Below, in pieces: positions 24,049-32,444 of a stretch of DNA of 64,000 nt. The notes beneath the pieces are model-generated. The model saw only the letters and a program-made list of their open reading frames with translations. It did not search any database and was not told the origin of the DNA. The translations under genes were made by a program, and so were the position numbers. Origin of the DNA: Nocardioides kongjuensis (GTDB taxonomy: Bacteria; Actinomycetota; Actinomycetes; Propionibacteriales; Nocardioidaceae); assembly GCF_013409625.1 (NCBI RefSeq), contig NZ_JACCBF010000001.1, positions 2,793,001 through 2,857,000 on the forward strand, written 5' to 3'. The stretch's first letter is position 1, and each line of letters begins with the position of its first letter.

Positions 24049-25389
24049 ATGGCTGACCTTCCCCGGAAGGCCGCGGCGCGCACCGCGCGGCTCGCGGCAC
24101 TCCCCCTCGGGTACGCCGGTCGCACGGCGCTCGGGTTCGGGAAGCGCCTGGGCGGCGCGGCTCCCGAGGCGGTGATGAGCGAGATCCAGCAGCGGACGGC
24201 GGAGCAGCTGTTCCGGACGCTCGGCGAGCTCAAGGGCGGCGCGATGAAGTTCGGGCAGGCGCTGAGCGTGCTCGAGTCGGCGCTCCCGGAGGAGATGGCG
24301 GCGCCGTACCGCGAGCAGCTCACCCGGCTCCAGGACTCCGCTCCCCCGATGCCCACCCAGACCGTGCGCACGATCCTCACCGAGGACCTCGGCGTGGACT
24401 GGAAGGACCGCCTGGTCTGGCTCGACGGGGCACCGACGGCGGCCGCGAGCATCGGGCAGGTCCACGAGGGCCGGTGGTACGACGGCCGCCGGGTCGCGGT
24501 GAAGGTCCAGTACCCCAACGCCGGCGACGCGCTGATGGCCGACCTGCGCACCCTGGCCCGGGCGGCCCGGGCGATCGGGCCCCTCATCCCCGGGGTCGAC
24601 ATGAAGCCGCTCGTCGAGGAGGTCCAGGCCCGGGCCCGCGAGGAGCTCGACTACGACCTCGAGGCCGAGGCGCAGCGGGAGTTCGCGCAGGCGTTCCGCG
24701 ACGACCCGCACATCGTCGTACCCGACGTCGTCGCCGTCGGTCCCCGCGTCCTGGTCACCGAGTGGCTCGACTCCGCGGGATCACTGGCGTCGGTCATCGC
24801 CGACGGCACGCCCGAGGAGCGCGACCACTACGGCGAGATCTTCACGCGCTTCCTGTTCTCCGGGCCCGCCCGCACCGGACTCCTCCACGCCGACCCGCAC
24901 CCCGGCAACTTCCGGGTGATCCCCGACGACGACGGCGCGCCCGGCCGGATCGGGGTGCTCGACTACGGAGCCGTGGCCCGGCTCCCGCAGCGCGGCCTGC
25001 CCGCGCCGATGGGCCGGCTGATCACGCTGTGCGCGGCCGGCGACGGCGACGGGCTGATCGCGGAGCTGCGAGCCGAGGGCTTCCTCAAGGACCGCATCCA
25101 GATCGAGCCCGAGCTGCTCATGGACTACCTCGCGCCGTTCGTCGACCCCACCCTCGTCGAGCGGTTCCGGTTCAGCCGGGAGTGGATGCGCGAGCAGTTC
25201 CAGAGGATCAACAACCCCAGGGACCCGGCCTACACGGTGAGCATCAAGCTCAACCTGCCGCCGTCCTACGTCCTGATCCACCGCACCTGGCTCGGCGGCG
25301 TCGGCGTGCTCAGCCAGCTCGAGGCCGAGGCACCGTTCCGCGCGATCATGCAGGAGTTCCTGCCGGGCTTCAGCCCGACTGCACGCTAG
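24049..25389 (+). CDS. ABC1/UbiB/ADCK family atypical kinase
   Basis: A 446-residue protein of the AarF/UbiB family. It carries the family-specific GGAMKFGQALSV (KxGQ) helix near residue 70, ASIGQVHEGRW and AVKVQYPN (ATP-binding Ala-rich loop and lysine), LLHADPHPGNF (catalytic-loop HxDxHxxN form) and VLDYGAVA (metal-binding DxG). In other bacteria UbiB proteins support isoprenoid-quinone or lipid biosynthesis; actinobacterial ones are uncharacterised. ATG 24049 has GACAAT six bases upstream; ATG 24031 is the alternative. Stops overlap the convergent VOC gene in CTAG at 25386-25389. Confidence 0.9.
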   Translation: MADLPRKAAARTARLAALPLGYAGRTALGFGKRLGGAAPEAVMSEIQQRTAEQLFRTLGELKGGAMKFGQALSVLESALPEEMAAPYREQLTRLQDSAPPMPTQTVRTILTEDLGVDWKDRLVWLDGAPTAAASIGQVHEGRWYDGRRVAVKVQYPNAGDALMADLRTLARAARAIGPLIPGVDMKPLVEEVQARAREELDYDLEAEAQREFAQAFRDDPHIVVPDVVAVGPRVLVTEWLDSAGSLASVIADGTPEERDHYGEIFTRFLFSGPARTGLLHADPHPGNFRVIPDDDGAPGRIGVLDYGAVARLPQRGLPAPMGRLITLCAAGDGDGLIAELRAEGFLKDRIQIEPELLMDYLAPFVDPTLVERFRFSREWMREQFQRINNPRDPAYTVSIKLNLPPSYVLIHRTWLGGVGVLSQLEAEAPFRAIMQEFLPGFSPTAR

Positions 25390-26114
25390 GGCGCCACGTC
25401 CGTGAGGCAGTAGGCCCGCCCGTTCGGGTCGGCGAGCACGGTCCAGTGGCGGTGCTGCGCGAGCACCCGCGCACCGAGGCCGAGGTGCCGCTCGGTCTCC
25501 GCGGCGCGGTCCGTGGTCCCCCAGTCGAGGTGCGCGCGGACCTCTCCGGTGTCGTCGGCGCCGAGACGCTGGACCAGCAAGCCGAGCGGATGGCCGGCGG
25601 GAGCGTCGAGAACGTGGAACTCCTCGGCGACCACGGACTGCCGCAGCGACCACCCGGTCACGGCGGTCCAGAACGCCAGCTCCCTGTCGTACGACGCCCG
25701 CGGCACGTCGATCGCGACCTGGCGCACCCGCGACGCTGACCCGTGCCCGTGCACCGTGGCCGCCGGCACCCGGGACGCGGCGTGGTCGACGAGGCAGAAC
25801 ACGAAGCCGGCGGGCGAGGCCATCACGACGTACCCACGGTCGGCGACGATCGTCGCGCCCGCCACCCGCGCCGCGTCGGCCGCGGCCAGCGGGTCGGTGA
25901 CGTGCAGGTCGAGGTGGATCCGGTCCGCGCCCGCGTGGCGGCGTTGCACCTTGAGGTACGGGTCGCCGTCGGGCGCCAGCAGCGAGGCGAACTCGTCGTG
26001 GGCGCCGCGCGGCGGCGAGACGGCGTACCCGGTCGCCTCCTGCCAGAAGCCCACCGTCTCCTGGTGGTGCGCCGGAGCGCTGTCGAGGAAGGCGGTGATC
26101 CAGAACGGGTGCAT
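25386..26114 (-). CDS. VOC (glyoxalase-like) double-domain protein
   Basis: A 242-residue protein made of two vicinal-oxygen-chelate modules. The first ends with DRIHLDLHVTDP and VMASPAGFVFCLV; the second has RQVAIDVPRASYDRELAFWT, EVRAHLDWGT and VLADPNGRAYCLTDV. These paired beta-alpha units form metal-binding or substrate-binding cavities in glyoxalases, dioxygenases and resistance proteins, and the specific activity cannot be read. It lies 7 bp from the PPOX-like gene upstream, so it may be its operon partner. Confidence 0.85.
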   Translation of the reverse strand: MHPFWITAFLDSAPAHHQETVGFWQEATGYAVSPPRGAHDEFASLLAPDGDPYLKVQRRHAGADRIHLDLHVTDPLAAADAARVAGATIVADRGYVVMASPAGFVFCLVDHAASRVPAATVHGHGSASRVRQVAIDVPRASYDRELAFWTAVTGWSLRQSVVAEEFHVLDAPAGHPLGLLVQRLGADDTGEVRAHLDWGTTDRAAETERHLGLGARVLAQHRHWTVLADPNGRAYCLTDVAP

Positions 26115-26121
26115 CGGCTGG

Positions 26122-26499
26122 TCAGCCGCCGATCGGGGCGCAGTCGTGACCGCAGCCCTCGGGCGGGAGCGGGCCGTCGGCGTGGGCAGCGGGGCGGTGC
26201 AGCACGGCGGCCGTGGCGGTGACGAGGACGTCCTCGCCGTCGGTCGTGGCGGTGCCGTCGACGAGCAGGGTGTAGCCGTGGCGCTCCCGCGGCGGGAACA
26301 CCACCGTCACCGTGGGGTTCTCGGCCAGGTTGCGCAGTGTGCCCCTGCCCGGACCCGCGATCCGCAGCGTGCCGTCGTCGCCGGCGACCGGGTCGACGGT
26401 CACGACCTTGACCTGCGGTGAGGACGTGGTCAGCAGGTAGCCGCTGTCGAAGTCGGCCAGGGCCTGGCGCAGGTCCGCGGGGTCCACCGGGATGCTCAT
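26122..26499 (-). CDS. Pyridoxamine 5-phosphate oxidase-like (split barrel) protein
   Basis: A 125-residue split-barrel protein with LRQALADFDSGYLLTTSSPQ, PGRGTLRNLAENPTVTVVFP and GYTLLVDGTATTDGEDV, the pattern of PPOX-class FMN- or F420-binding proteins. A C-terminal HADGPLPPEGCGHDCAPIGG segment has two Cys and two His that might bind metal. ATG 26499 has a TAACCT box six bases upstream. Cofactor and substrate are unknown. Confidence 0.75.
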   Translation of the reverse strand: MSIPVDPADLRQALADFDSGYLLTTSSPQVKVVTVDPVAGDDGTLRIAGPGRGTLRNLAENPTVTVVFPPRERHGYTLLVDGTATTDGEDVLVTATAAVLHRPAAHADGPLPPEGCGHDCAPIGG

Positions 26500-26505
26500 G
26501 TCGTC

Positions 26506-26511
26506 AGGTTA
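26506..26511 (-). promoter_or_regulatory. -10 box (TAACCT), leaderless type, PPOX-like gene
   Basis: TAACCT on the minus strand ends 6 nt before ATG 26499. Confidence 0.5.
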
Positions 26512-26515
26512 CGGC

Positions 26516-27295
26516 TCACCACAGACCCAGCACACCGCCGCCGATGCGCACGACGAACGCACTCACCACGGCGATGAAGAACAACCGCACGAACCCGGAG
26601 CCGCGGGCCACCGCGGTGCGCGCCCCGAGGTAGCCGCCGACCAGGTTGCAGGCGCCCATCATCAAGCCGACGTCCCACAGCACCGCACCCTGCGGCACGA
26701 AGAGCAGCAGCGCGCCGAGGTTGGTCGCGAAGTTCGCGAGCTTGGCCTTGGCCGAGGCCTGGAGGAAGTCGTAGCCGAGCAGTCCGACGAGCGCGAACAC
26801 GAAGAAGCTGCCCGTTCCCGGACCGAGGATCCCGTCGTAGGAGCCGATCACGAACCCGACGCCCATCGCTGCGACGAGGTGGCGGTGCCCGGCGAACCGG
26901 AGCGCGGTCTGCTCTCCGAGCTGGGGACGGAGCAGGACGTAGCCGCCGACCACGACCAGCGCCACCAGCACGATCGGCTCGAACGCGTCGCGAGGGATGT
27001 GCGAGGCCAGGAGCGCGCCGGAGAAGGCGCCGGTCAGCGCGAGCGCCATCAGCGGGAGCGCGGTGCGCAGGTCCGGGCCGATCCGGCGGTAGTAGGTGAG
27101 CGAGCTGACCGCAGTACCGCACACCGAGGCGATCTTGTTGGTGGCGAGCACCTGGACCGGGCTCGCGCCCGGCAGCCCGAGCAGGATCGCCGGGAGCTGG
27201 ACCAGTCCCCCGCCGCCGACGACGGCGTCGACGAATCCGGCCGTGAGGGCAGCCAGCGCGAGCAGCGCGATGACGGTCAGGCTGAGGTCCCCCAC
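26516..27295 (-). CDS. TSUP (TauE/SafE) family sulfite/organic-anion transporter
   Basis: A 259-residue membrane protein with about eight helices. FVDAVVGGGGLVQLPAIL near residue 21 is the N-terminal TSUP signature (GGGG), and GSYDGILGPGTGSFFVFALV near 150 is the second repeat's signature (GxGTG). LATNKIASVCGTAVS and LANFATNLGALLLF are further conserved parts. The family exports sulfite, sulfoacetate or related anions; the substrate is not specified. GTG 27295 has a TAGAGT box seven bases upstream. Confidence 0.9.
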   Translation of the reverse strand: MGDLSLTVIALLALAALTAGFVDAVVGGGGLVQLPAILLGLPGASPVQVLATNKIASVCGTAVSSLTYYRRIGPDLRTALPLMALALTGAFSGALLASHIPRDAFEPIVLVALVVVGGYVLLRPQLGEQTALRFAGHRHLVAAMGVGFVIGSYDGILGPGTGSFFVFALVGLLGYDFLQASAKAKLANFATNLGALLLFVPQGAVLWDVGLMMGACNLVGGYLGARTAVARGSGFVRLFFIAVVSAFVVRIGGGVLGLW

Positions 27296-27302
27296 GGCCG
27301 CG

Positions 27303-27308
27303 ACTCTA
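27303..27308 (-). promoter_or_regulatory. -10 box (TAGAGT), leaderless type, TSUP transporter gene
   Basis: TAGAGT on the minus strand ends 7 nt before GTG 27295; it overlaps the last codon of the upstream lipoprotein gene. Confidence 0.45.
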
Positions 27309-27815
27309 CGAGGACCAGGCGAGGCCGATCTCGGGACGGTCGTCGTAGTCCTCGGCGACCTTCCGCGACGTCCGGATGCACGCGGCCCGGAGGTGGACCT
27401 GGACCTGGGCGGGCGCGATCCGGAGGTTCAACGACAAGTCGCCCTTGGTGGCGCTGAGCGCCGTCTGGCCGGCCGGGTCCTCGACCGTCCAGCCGTCGGC
27501 CTCGAGCAGGCCGGCGGCGGTGGCCGTCGCCTTCTCCTGGGTCAGCTCGCCAGAGGACCCGAAGCGCACGAGGTCGTTGAGCACCACCCCACCGGGCGCG
27601 AGGTCGTCGCCGCAGACGGTGAAGGACCGGCTGCCCTCGGCGCCGCTCAGCACGAGCGCGTCCGCGATCTCGTGGAGGACACCGGCTCGGGCATCGTCCG
27701 CTGCCGCGATGACGTCGTCGACAGCCGTGCGGTCCGCCTCGTCGTCGCAGCCGGTCAGGCCGGCGGCGAGCAGGAGGGCAACGGGCAGTGCCACTGCGTT
27801 CCCGAGAAGGCGCAT
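27306..27815 (-). CDS. Putative lipoprotein, uncharacterised
   Basis: A 169-residue secreted protein with signal peptide and lipobox: LLLAAGLTGCDDE, Cys near residue 23. The mature part is acidic and contains FTVCGDDLAPGGVVL and LRAACIRTSR, where two Cys could pair. No domain recognised. ATG 27815 has GGGAGG upstream. It starts immediately beside the stop (27818) of the DUF1023 gene, so it is probably the last gene of the three-gene unit 29937-27306. Confidence 0.75.
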   Translation of the reverse strand: MRLLGNAVALPVALLLAAGLTGCDDEADRTAVDDVIAAADDARAGVLHEIADALVLSGAEGSRSFTVCGDDLAPGGVVLNDLVRFGSSGELTQEKATATAAGLLEADGWTVEDPAGQTALSATKGDLSLNLRIAPAQVQVHLRAACIRTSRKVAEDYDDRPEIGLAWSS

Positions 27816-27817
27816 GC

Positions 27818-29605
27818 TCACAGCCTCCCACCGAGCTTCGCGTGCTCCCAGGTCCACGTGGCGGCGTCGGCGAGTCCCTCCGCCGCGGTCGCGCTGCCGG
27901 CGGCGACCAGGAGCTCGGGCAGCGTGAGGTGGCCGCCGCCGGGGGCGCCGCGTGGCGGTTGCCCGGTGACCTCGTCGTCGGCGGCGGCGACGACGTGGGC
28001 GAGGTTGGCGAGCGAGGTGCCGGTGAAGTACGAGGTGTGGTTGTGCAGCAGCTCCTCGGCCCGCAGGTCGCCGTCGCCGGTCTCGAACCGGGTGCCACCG
28101 AAGGCGGTGTCGGCCGGGTCGTGGCCGAGTGCGCCGAGGCCGCCGCGGTCGCCGCTGCCGAGCAGGGACACCGGGTCGTGGTCCTTGCTGCCGACCCATA
28201 CGTCGGCGTCGGTCAGCGCACCGGCGGTCTCGGCCGGGACGCCGGGGCTCCCGAGCAGCACGGCGTCGTCGACCGGGAGACCGTCGGCCAGGGCGTGCCC
28301 CAGCGTCGTGGAGCCGTAGCTGTGACCGATCACGGTGAGGTGGGCCGGCGGCCCCTGATCGGATCCGCGGACTCCGTCGACGAAGTCGCCGAGCCGCTCC
28401 CCGCCCGCCTCGGCCTTGCCCGTGAGGGCAACGCCGTCGAAGTCCGCCTGACCGCGCGGGTCGAGCGGGTTGAGCGGGTTGCCGCTCGGGGCGTCGTAGT
28501 CGGCCCAGTAGACGGACGCAACGCTGCCCCTCCCCTCGTTGACCGCCGCCTCGTGCAGGACGAGGGTCTTGTCGAGGTTGCCCCCGATGCTGGAGGTGTC
28601 GGTCGTCAGGCCGGGCACGTTGACCGAGACGTGGTCGGCGGTGTCCGGGTCACCGAAGCCGACCGCCACGCCGCCGTCACCCGAGTGCAGGCCCGGGGTG
28701 AAGGCGAGCAGCTTCGTGAGGTGGGCGCCGGCGTCGTCGGTCAGTCCGGCGTGCTCGTCGAGGGCCTCGTCCACGGACCGCGCGTTGTCGAGCACCCGTT
28801 CCTCCTTCCCGGTGAGCTGCCCGTCCTGGTCCCGCTGCCGGTAGAGGTCGAGGTCGCGGGCGAGCTCGCCCCGGTTGGCCTCGTCGCGGTCGGCCATCGG
28901 CACCCCGCCGGTGTTGCCGACCAGGCCGGGGTGCTCGGTGGTGAGCGCCTCCTGCTCGGCGCGGCGCAGCCCGCGCCACCAAGCGGCCAGCGCGACCGGG
29001 TCACCACGGAGCCGGCGCAGCTGCCGGGTGAGCTCGCCGGTGCGTGGCCGGCCGGGATCGGCGGCCGCCGACTGGCCCTCGCTGACGCTGTCGACGCCCT
29101 GGAGGGCGGCGACGACGTCGGCCTCCACCCGGGCCCGCGCGGCCTTCCACGCGTCGATCCGCTCCCGCAGGGCACTCGCCCGGCGGTGGAGGACGTCGGC
29201 CCGTTCCCGGAGCTCGACGAGCCGGCTGTCGTCGGTCGCGGCAGCCACCTCGGCGACGAGCTCGGCGATCCGTTCGTTGACCTCGGCACGGTCGGCGTTG
29301 ATCCGGGTACGTCGGACGAACAGCCGGCTCAGCCGGGCAGCGAACCGGTCGGTCGCGGTGACCGCCCTGTCGAGCGCGGCCTCCGCGGCGTCGAGGCGGA
29401 CGGCCACCTGGGTGGCGGCGTGGTCGTGCGCCTGCGCGGTGTCGCCCTGCCACGCCGGCGCGGCGATCGAGGCGGCCCAGCCCTGCACGTTCTTGACGGC
29501 GATGGCAGCCGCGCGCAGGTCGGTGGCGAGGTCCTGGGCGCCGGTGGGCGTCGAGGTCAGGTCGGGGCAGGGCGGCACCTGGGCGGGGACGTGGACGAGG
29601 GTCAC
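27818..29605 (-). CDS. DUF1023 alpha/beta-hydrolase with N-terminal coiled/WXG-like region
   Basis: A 595-residue protein. The N-terminal 250 residues are alpha-helical (GWAASIAAPAWQGDTAQAHD, a WXG-like turn, then long charged coiled coil RTRINADRAEVNERIAELVA). The C-terminal part is an alpha/beta-hydrolase of the DUF1023 family: KTLVLHEAAVNEGRG, SVYWADYDAPSGNP, LTVIGHSYGSTTLG with the nucleophilic Ser near 420, and ELLHNHTSYF with a likely His. Start GTG 29605 overlaps the stop of the upstream gene (GTGA). This helical-plus-hydrolase design is typical of proteins near type VII secretion genes, none of which are visible here. Confidence 0.8.
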   Translation of the reverse strand: MTLVHVPAQVPPCPDLTSTPTGAQDLATDLRAAAIAVKNVQGWAASIAAPAWQGDTAQAHDHAATQVAVRLDAAEAALDRAVTATDRFAARLSRLFVRRTRINADRAEVNERIAELVAEVAAATDDSRLVELRERADVLHRRASALRERIDAWKAARARVEADVVAALQGVDSVSEGQSAAADPGRPRTGELTRQLRRLRGDPVALAAWWRGLRRAEQEALTTEHPGLVGNTGGVPMADRDEANRGELARDLDLYRQRDQDGQLTGKEERVLDNARSVDEALDEHAGLTDDAGAHLTKLLAFTPGLHSGDGGVAVGFGDPDTADHVSVNVPGLTTDTSSIGGNLDKTLVLHEAAVNEGRGSVASVYWADYDAPSGNPLNPLDPRGQADFDGVALTGKAEAGGERLGDFVDGVRGSDQGPPAHLTVIGHSYGSTTLGHALADGLPVDDAVLLGSPGVPAETAGALTDADVWVGSKDHDPVSLLGSGDRGGLGALGHDPADTAFGGTRFETGDGDLRAEELLHNHTSYFTGTSLANLAHVVAAADDEVTGQPPRGAPGGGHLTLPELLVAAGSATAAEGLADAATWTWEHAKLGGRL

Positions 29606-29937
29606 GGCCAGCTCACCTCCCCCACGGCGGCGTCGCGCTCGGCCCACGGGAGCAGCGCGCGCAGCCGCTCGGCCTGGGACTGGTCGACGAGGACGAGGAG
29701 CCGTCGGAAGAAGACGAACTCCTCGGCGTACCCCTGCGCCCGTCGGGCGACGGCCTTGACCTCGTCGACCCAGGGGTCGGCGAAGGCCGTGACGGCGGCC
29801 GTGACGGCGTCGGAGAGGTCGGAGGTCGAGACCTTGGCGAGGCGGCGCCAGGCGCCGTCGAGCTCGTCGGCGGCCTCGTCCCAGCGGTCGCGGGTGGCCG
29901 TGAGGACGGCGTACGGGACATCGAGGGTGATCGTCAT
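29602..29937 (-). CDS. Helical protein, WXG100-like partner of the DUF1023 gene
   Basis: A 111-residue protein of nearly all helix (ATRDRWDEAADELDGAWRRL, then DPWVDEVKAVARRAQGYAEE). Its length, central Trp-rich turn and coupling (GTGA overlap) to a DUF1023 hydrolase suggest a WXG100/ESX-type helical hairpin or a partner of the hydrolase's N-terminal region. No canonical W-x-G triplet is seen, so the assignment is loose. Start ATG 29937. The upstream gap to the VWA gene is 90 bp, with no clear promoter. Confidence 0.6.
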   Translation of the reverse strand: MTITLDVPYAVLTATRDRWDEAADELDGAWRRLAKVSTSDLSDAVTAAVTAFADPWVDEVKAVARRAQGYAEEFVFFRRLLVLVDQSQAERLRALLPWAERDAAVGEVSWP

Positions 29938-30027
29938 GCACGTCCGGCTGCCCGACGTGCCCGGCCGGGAAACGACGGGTTCCGGTTGTCCACAGGACCG
30001 CCGGAATCCCCGCTCAGGACGAGGGAA

Positions 30028-32052
30028 TCAGCCGACCCAGAACCCGCGCGAACCGAACCAGTCGCCGTAGGTCCCCGGCCCGGAGCCGCGTCCGCCCGCG
30101 CCGCCGCGTCGCGATCCGAGGTAGGAGCCGACGACCGCGGCGCCCAGGTCGTCGGACTCCGGCGCGATCACCGAGCCCTCGACACGGCGGGCCATCGACT
30201 CGATGAAGCGGGCCAGGCCAGGGTCATCGCCGAGCCGGAAGAAGGTCGTCTGCGCCCCCAGCCGGCGTGCGTTGTCGAGCTCGCGCACGGCGAGCGCGAT
30301 GGTCATCGGGTGCGGCGGGTAGGAGAAGAAGACGTCGCCGCTCGACTCCAGGTGGGAGGTCGGCTCGCCGTCGGTGACGATGAGCAGCACGGGCTGGGCG
30401 TTGGGGTGCTTGCGGAAGTGCCGGTTGGCCAGCAGCAGCGCGTGGTGGAGGTTGGTGCCCTTCGCCCAGCGCGCGTCGAGGGCGGTGAGCTCCTCGATCC
30501 GCATGGTCTGGGCGTGCCGGCCGAAGCCGATCAGCTCCAGGCTGTCGCCGCGGAAGCGCGATCCGATCAGGGTGTGCAGCGCGAGCGCGGTCTGCTTCAT
30601 CGGCACCCAGCGACCGTCCATCGCCATCGAGAACGACGTGTCGACGCACAGCGCGACCGCGGCCTGGGTGCGGGCCTCGGTCTCGGCGACCTCGACGTCG
30701 TCGATCGCGAGCAGTCGTCCGTCCGGGTCCGCGGCGCGGCGCAGCACGCCGTTCAGCATGGTGCGGGGCAGGTCCCACGGCTCGGTGTCGCCGAACTCCC
30801 AGGCGCGGGTCGCGCCGGACAGGTCGCCGGCGGCGCCGGCCTGGCGCACGTCGCGCTGGCCCTGCCGGCCGGACATCCTCTGGGCCACGTCGCGCAGCAG
30901 TGCCTTGCCGAGCTGGCGCATGGCCTTGGGCGTGAGCCGCAGCTCGCCGTCGAAGCCGCGCTCCATCGCGCCCGACTCGCGCAGTGCCTTCTCCAGCTCC
31001 TGGAGCCTGCGGGCGTCGACGGCGGCCTCGGTGCCGAGCTGGCGGGCCAGCTTGTCGAGGTCGACATCGTCGAGGCGGGCGCCGCCGTACCCCTGGGACA
31101 GCTGGTCGGCCAGGGCGTCGAGGTCGGCGAGGTCCTGCAGCACGCCGGTGCCGTCGCCGAGGCCGAGGCCGGTGGTCGAGGGGTCGCCGTCGCCGAACTG
31201 CTCGGAGCCGCCCCAGTCCTCACCGGGGCGCAGCGACATGAGGTTCGCATCGAGCCGGTCGAGCTGCTCCATCAGCGCGGGCGAGCCGAATGCCTGGGCG
31301 GAGAGCTGCATCAGCTCGGCCCGCTGCTCGGCGCTCATCGAGTTGAGCATCCGCTGGGCCGCGGCGGAGCGCTGGGCGAGCGCGTCGAGGAGCTCGTCGA
31401 TGTCCTGCGGGTTCTCGGGGAAGTGCTGGCCGTGCTTGGCCATGAACTCCTGGAAGTCCTCGGGGGTGTCCTCACCACGCGCGTGCTTCTCGAGCAGCTC
31501 GTTGAGGTCGCCCAGCATCTCGCTGATCGCCTGCCGGTCCTCGTCGGTGGCGTTCTCGAGGGCCTGCTTCATGCCGGCGAAGCGCTGGTCGAGGAGCTCG
31601 CGGCCGAGCAGGTCCTTGATCTGCTCGAAGGCCTCGCGCGCCTCGCGGGACTGCCAGTCGTAGTCGCCGAGCTCGGTGACGGCGGCGGCGGGCGAGTCGG
31701 GCAGGCTCTGCAGCCGCATCTCGCGGAAGGCGCGGTCGCCGTCGTCCATCATCGCGTCGCGGGCCAGCTGCTTGCGCTCCTCGAGGACCGCCTTCTCGAG
31801 AAGCTCGCGCACCTCGTTCAACGTCCCGTCGAGGTTGTGCCGCTGCAGCAGGTCGCGGCGGCGCTCGGCCACCCGGCGGGCGAGGTCGTCGAGGCCGGCC
31901 CGGTCCTGGCCGCCGCGGCGCAGGAACTCCCGCATCGCGCGCTCGGGGCTGTAGCCGGCCATCACGTCCTGGCCGATGGCGTCGAGCGCCTCGGCGATGT
32001 CGACCGGCGGGGCGAGGGGGTCGCCGCCGTCGTACCTGCGGTAGCGGCTCAC
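30028..32052 (-). CDS. VWA-domain protein (MoxR-associated)
   Basis: A 674-residue cytoplasmic protein. The long N-terminal part is helical with acidic runs (ISEMLGDLNELLEKHARGED). The C-terminal von Willebrand A domain starts near residue 460 and has a MIDAS with DTSFSM (CVDTSFSMAMDG, near 469), a Thr in AKGTNLHHAL and the Asp in IVTDGEPTSH. Such proteins form complexes with MoxR ATPases, acting in metal insertion or chaperoning. Its GTG 32052 overlaps the OsmC-like gene's stop (GTGA), placing it third in an operon with that gene and the MoxR ATPase gene. Confidence 0.88.
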   Translation of the reverse strand: MSRYRRYDGGDPLAPPVDIAEALDAIGQDVMAGYSPERAMREFLRRGGQDRAGLDDLARRVAERRRDLLQRHNLDGTLNEVRELLEKAVLEERKQLARDAMMDDGDRAFREMRLQSLPDSPAAAVTELGDYDWQSREAREAFEQIKDLLGRELLDQRFAGMKQALENATDEDRQAISEMLGDLNELLEKHARGEDTPEDFQEFMAKHGQHFPENPQDIDELLDALAQRSAAAQRMLNSMSAEQRAELMQLSAQAFGSPALMEQLDRLDANLMSLRPGEDWGGSEQFGDGDPSTTGLGLGDGTGVLQDLADLDALADQLSQGYGGARLDDVDLDKLARQLGTEAAVDARRLQELEKALRESGAMERGFDGELRLTPKAMRQLGKALLRDVAQRMSGRQGQRDVRQAGAAGDLSGATRAWEFGDTEPWDLPRTMLNGVLRRAADPDGRLLAIDDVEVAETEARTQAAVALCVDTSFSMAMDGRWVPMKQTALALHTLIGSRFRGDSLELIGFGRHAQTMRIEELTALDARWAKGTNLHHALLLANRHFRKHPNAQPVLLIVTDGEPTSHLESSGDVFFSYPPHPMTIALAVRELDNARRLGAQTTFFRLGDDPGLARFIESMARRVEGSVIAPESDDLGAAVVGSYLGSRRGGAGGRGSGPGTYGDWFGSRGFWVG

Positions 32053-32444
32053 TGCTCGCTCCTTCGTACGTCGGCGCCGGCTCGCAGCGCGCGCGGGATC
32101 TCGGCCACCTCGTCGACCACCTCGAGCAGCAGCTGCACCGTCTCGGAGGCAGCGGTGGTGTCGAGGGCGATGTCGTAGGTGATACCGGTCGAGTTCCACA
32201 CGTCGTCGAAGCCGCCGTCGGCGCTCACCGCGACCCCGTGGACGGGCACGTCGAGCCGCCGGGCCTCGCGGTAGGTGTCGTTGAGCACGCACAGGGCCAC
32301 CGCGAGGTGGAGCAGCTGGGCGCCGTTGGTCGCAGGCCCCGCGAGGACGCCCTCCTCGGTCCAGGCGTGCGGGAGCACGACCCCCTCCCCCTCACGGAGG
32401 GTGCCGGAGGAGACCCGCACGCCGAACGGGGAGGGATCAGCCAT
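32049..32444 (-). CDS. OsmC-like protein
   Basis: A 131-residue protein starting at ATG 32444. AGPATNGAQLLHLAVALCVL near residue 35 carries the first conserved Cys of the OsmC family, followed by NDTYREARRLDVPVHGVAVS and VVDEVAEIPRALRAGADV. OsmC proteins reduce organic hydroperoxides with a Cys pair; only the first Cys is obvious here and the second is not evident, so hydroperoxidase activity is uncertain. It overlaps both the MoxR ATPase gene (8 bp) and the VWA gene (4 bp), an unusual position for this family. Confidence 0.7.
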   Translation of the reverse strand: MADPSPFGVRVSSGTLREGEGVVLPHAWTEEGVLAGPATNGAQLLHLAVALCVLNDTYREARRLDVPVHGVAVSADGGFDDVWNSTGITYDIALDTTAASETVQLLLEVVDEVAEIPRALRAGADVRRSEQ

